64,000 nucleotides of DNA from JADKAV01 sp963704075 (GTDB taxonomy: Bacteria; Actinomycetota; Actinomycetes; S36-B12; UBA10799): NCBI GenBank assembly GCA_963704075.1, contig CAVPGV010000004.1, positions 1 to 64,000 of the forward strand. Direction: 5' to 3'. Each line of letters begins with the position of its first letter. Position 1 is the stretch's first letter. Position numbers and translations under genes: made by a program. Shown one piece after another: positions 61,523 to 64,000 of this stretch. The notes beneath the pieces are model-generated. The model made no database searches. It was not told where the DNA came from and saw nothing but the letters and a program-made list of their open reading frames with translations.

Positions 61523-62689
61523 TCAGCCCCCGCTGACCGACAGTTCCGCGTGTTGGACCTCCTCGCGCTGGGAGGCGTCGATCCCTCGGCTGTCGAGCCA
61601 GCCTTGGGGCAACGCCACACGCTTCAACCGCGAGGTCCTGCCTCGCGGGCCCGCCAGGATTTCGAGGTCGGGGACTTGATCGGGTTCATGCTCCGCGACC
61701 ACCCCGAGTAGATCGTCGAGTTCGGCCAGCGTGCTCACATGAGCCAGCGCCAGTCGCACATGAGAGCGCACCGAGTAGCCCTTGAAGTACCAGGCGATGT
61801 GCTTGCGGATCTCCTGACATCCCTTGTGCTCACCGAAGGCCTCGACCAGCAACCCCGCGTGACGGGCCAGCACCTGGCACACCTGCGCCTTCCTGGGATC
61901 GGGGACTGCGGGCCCGGAGCCCAGCGAATGCGCCAACTGGCCGAACAACCATGGCCTGCCGAGGCAGCCCCGACCGATCACCACCCCTGCACAGCCGGTC
62001 TGCTGGATCATCTGCCAGGCGTCCTGGGCGGTCCAGATGTCGCCGTTGCCGAGCACCGGCAGCGGGTGCAGGTCGGCGACCAGGTCCGCGATCGCAGACC
62101 ACTGCGCCTGACCGGAGTACATCTGTGCGGCGGTGCGCGCGTGCAGTGCGACCCACGAAACGCCCTCGTCCGCGGCGATCCGGGCGGCGTCACGGTAGGT
62201 CAGGTGGTCCTCATCGATCCCCATGCGCATCTTCACCGTCACCGGCCGACCGTCAGCGTTGTCCACCGCCGCGCGGACGATGCCACGGAACAGGTCCAAC
62301 TTCCACGGTAGAGCGGCGCCGCCTCCGCGCCGGGTCACCTTGGGCACCGGACACCCCATGTTCAAGTCGATGTGGTCGGCCATGTCCTCTCCGGAGATGA
62401 TCCGCACCGCCTGGGCCATCACCGATGGATCGACGCCATACAGCTGGACGGACCGCGGGGACTCGTCGGCCTCGAACGTGCACATCGCCAGCGTGTCCGG
62501 GTTGCGCTCGACCAGCGCGCGGGAGGTCACCATCTCGCTGACGTACAGTCCCGCCCCGTACTCACGGCACAACCTGCGGAAGGCACGGTTCGTGACTCCC
62601 GCCATGGGCGCGAGGACCACCGGGACATCGACGGTGGTGTCGCCGACGACCAAGGGGCTCAGCACGCGGGAAGGCGCTGCACCAGCCAC
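61523..62689 (-). CDS. dusB: tRNA-dihydrouridine synthase (DusB-type)
   Basis: A 388-residue FMN enzyme reducing uridines in tRNA D loops. FMN-binding and catalytic parts are VVLAPMAGVTNRAFRRLCRE, the substrate loop DHIDLNMGCPVPKVTRRGGG with the active Cys, VTVKMRMGIDEDHLTY, LHARTAAQMYSGQAQW, LGNGDIWTAQDAW and VVIGRGCLGRPWLFGQL. GTG 62689 lies within the glyQS C-terminus, overlapping it by 31 bases, and has GGTGGAG just ahead; a GTG at 62665 (VLSPLVVGDTT) is an alternative. Frame intact. Confidence 0.93.
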   Translation of the reverse strand: MAGAAPSRVLSPLVVGDTTVDVPVVLAPMAGVTNRAFRRLCREYGAGLYVSEMVTSRALVERNPDTLAMCTFEADESPRSVQLYGVDPSVMAQAVRIISGEDMADHIDLNMGCPVPKVTRRGGGAALPWKLDLFRGIVRAAVDNADGRPVTVKMRMGIDEDHLTYRDAARIAADEGVSWVALHARTAAQMYSGQAQWSAIADLVADLHPLPVLGNGDIWTAQDAWQMIQQTGCAGVVIGRGCLGRPWLFGQLAHSLGSGPAVPDPRKAQVCQVLARHAGLLVEAFGEHKGCQEIRKHIAWYFKGYSVRSHVRLALAHVSTLAELDDLLGVVAEHEPDQVPDLEILAGPRGRTSRLKRVALPQGWLDSRGIDASQREEVQHAELSVSGG

Positions 62690-64000
62690 GACTCCACCGC
62701 GTCGATTCCGATGCGCTCCTGGACCATGGAGTCCCGCTCCCGGACGGTCACCGCATCATCGTCGAGGGTGTCGAAGTCGACCGTGATGCAGTACGGGGTG
62801 CCGATCTCGTCCTGCCTGCGGTAACGCCGGCCGATCTGACCGGCGTCGTCGAAGTCGACGTTCCACCGCTTGCGCAGTTGGGCGGCAAGATCACGGGCCT
62901 TGGGCGACAATGCCTCGTTTCGGCTCAGGGGCAGGACGGCGGCCTTGACCGGGGCCAGACGAGGATCGAAGCGAAGCACTGTGCGCTTGTCCACCCCGCC
63001 CTTGGTGTTGGGGGCCTCGTCCTCGGCGTAGGCGTCGAGCAGGAACGCCAGGACACAGCGGGTCAGACCGGCGGCGGGTTCCACGACGTACGGGACCCAG
63101 CGCTCCCCGGTCGACTGGTCGAAGTACGACAGATCGGTGCCGGAGTGCTCGGAGTGGGTCCTCAGGTCGAAGTCCGTCCGGTTGGCGATGCCCTCGAGTT
63201 CGGCCCACTCGGAGCCTGCGAACTCGAACCGGTACTCGATGTCGACCGTCCGTTTGGAGTAGTGCGACAGCTTGTCCTTGGGGTGTTCGAAGAAACGCAT
63301 GTTGTCCGGGTCGATACCGAGGTCGACGTACCAGTCCCAGCGGTTCTGCAACCAGTACTCGTGCCACTGCTCGTCCTCCCCGGGCTTGACGAAGAACTCC
63401 ATCTCCATCTGCTCGAACTCCCGGGTACGGAAGATGAAGTTGCCCGGCGTGATCTCGTTGCGGAAGCTCTTGCCCGTCTGGCCGATCCCGAACGGCGGCT
63501 TGCGACGCGCTGCGTTCATGACGTTGAGGTAGTTCACGAAGATTCCCTGCGCCGTCTCCGGTCGCAGGAAGTGCTCGGCGCCGGCGTCCTGGACGGGTCC
63601 GACCATGGTGCGCAGCAGTCCGTTGAAGTCCCGCGGCTCGGTGAACTGCCCGCGATTCCCGCAGTTGGGGCAGACGATGTCTGCCAGGCCATTCTCCGGG
63701 GGACGCCCGTGCTTCTCCTCATACGCCTCGATCAACTGGTCGGCACGCCAGCGGTTGTGACACTGCTTGCACTCCGTGAGCGGGTCGACGAAGGCCGAGG
63801 TGTGCCCGGATGCCTCCCACACCTGCGGGGCCAGGATGACCGAGGAGTCCAGCCCCACGACGTCGTCGCGGCCGCGCACCACGGATTGCCACCACTGCCG
63901 GCGGATGTTCTCCTTGAGTTCCACGCCCAGCGGGCCGTAGTCCCACGCTGAACGGGTTCCGCCGTAGATCTCCGAAGAGGGGAACACGAACCCTCGCCGC
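62659..64000 (-). CDS. glyQS: Glycine-tRNA ligase, dimeric type (5' end outside the window)
   Basis: The visible 446 residues of class II glycyl-tRNA synthetase of the eukaryote/actinobacteria alpha2 type. The N-terminal end is cut by the window edge, reading RRGFVFPSSEIYGGTRSAWD at the border. A zinc-binding set is seen in ECKQCHNRWRADQ and DIVCPNCGNRGQFT. Motif 2 lies around GIGQTGKSFRNEITPGNFIF with REFEQMEMEFF, and motif 3 near the C-terminal AAGLTRCVLAFLLDAYAED. The C-terminal anticodon domain ends VQERIGIDAVESWLVQRLP. Its stop overlaps the dusB start. Confidence 0.95.
   Translation of the reverse strand, partial: RRGFVFPSSEIYGGTRSAWDYGPLGVELKENIRRQWWQSVVRGRDDVVGLDSSVILAPQVWEASGHTSAFVDPLTECKQCHNRWRADQLIEAYEEKHGRPPENGLADIVCPNCGNRGQFTEPRDFNGLLRTMVGPVQDAGAEHFLRPETAQGIFVNYLNVMNAARRKPPFGIGQTGKSFRNEITPGNFIFRTREFEQMEMEFFVKPGEDEQWHEYWLQNRWDWYVDLGIDPDNMRFFEHPKDKLSHYSKRTVDIEYRFEFAGSEWAELEGIANRTDFDLRTHSEHSGTDLSYFDQSTGERWVPYVVEPAAGLTRCVLAFLLDAYAEDEAPNTKGGVDKRTVLRFDPRLAPVKAAVLPLSRNEALSPKARDLAAQLRKRWNVDFDDAGQIGRRYRRQDEIGTPYCITVDFDTLDDDAVTVRERDSMVQERIGIDAVESWLVQRLPAC

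Overview
The window is high-GC (about two thirds G+C) actinobacterial DNA. The evidence is: class-typical genes (DUF3052 beside a homodimeric-type pyruvate dehydrogenase aceE, DUF3145, DUF3445), many GTG starts, strong purine-rich ribosome binding sites, and an actinobacterial-type (group 1h, formerly group 5) [NiFe]-hydrogenase operon. I cannot place it below the level of an uncultured-looking member of Actinomycetia. The lifestyle suggested is an aerobic heterotroph that can also scavenge trace H2.

Layout. 0.6-3.3 kb: leftward set Nif3 / zinc-ribbon protein / AlaX-type editing protein, headed by tRNA-Val. 3.6-6.9 kb: DUF3052 and aceE, rightward. 7-12.8 kb: leftward run made of a secreted S8 protease with a Trp-rich GRRW-repeat tail, a membrane histidine kinase, a receiver-only regulator and a CoA-transferase. 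13-19.7 kb: DUF3145, a conserved hypothetical, DUF3445, a penicillin-acylase-family enzyme, a CHAP cell-wall hydrolase, a DUF6790 membrane protein and a CAT-anticodon tRNA. 20-24.9 kb: three tandem secreted paralogues, one of them split by a decayed Tn554-like plus ISL3 nest. 25-26.6 kb: tRNA-Asn, an hsp20 under a CIRCE operator, and a CPBP protease. 26.6-39.8 kb: hydrogenase operon, all leftward, in transcription order DUF1641, hypA, hypB, small subunit, large subunit, endopeptidase, small ORF, TPR protein, NifU-like protein, NHL protein, hypF, hypC, hypD, hypE. 40-48.3 kb: small secreted and membrane proteins, ApbE with a two-component system, an MTA/SAH deaminase, a Vgb-like beta-propeller, and an IS481 remnant. 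48.4-55.7 kb: a membrane/DUF4185 fusion, an RCC1 remnant, GH3 beta-glucosidase and a CoA-disulfide reductase-rhodanese. 55.8-64 kb: HdeD, a small conserved protein, dnaG, dgt, ydcF, a tRNA-dihydrouridine synthase and glyQS, the last running off the right edge.

A key caution is that about twenty genes have broken reading frames. In nearly every gene with one break the start-to-stop length leaves remainder 1 when divided by 3. That is what one extra base would give, and the extra base can usually be placed beside an identical base. I read most of these as homopolymer overcalls in the assembly rather than real pseudogenes. Genes are therefore annotated across the break, from natural start to natural stop. 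The mobile-element genes, which carry nonsense codons and large truncations, do look genuinely decayed.

One translational style pervades the window: adjacent genes overlap as GTGA or ATGA, so that the start of one gene sits in the stop of the previous one. This pattern helped fix starts and helped show that an apparent HypC-HypD fusion is spurious.
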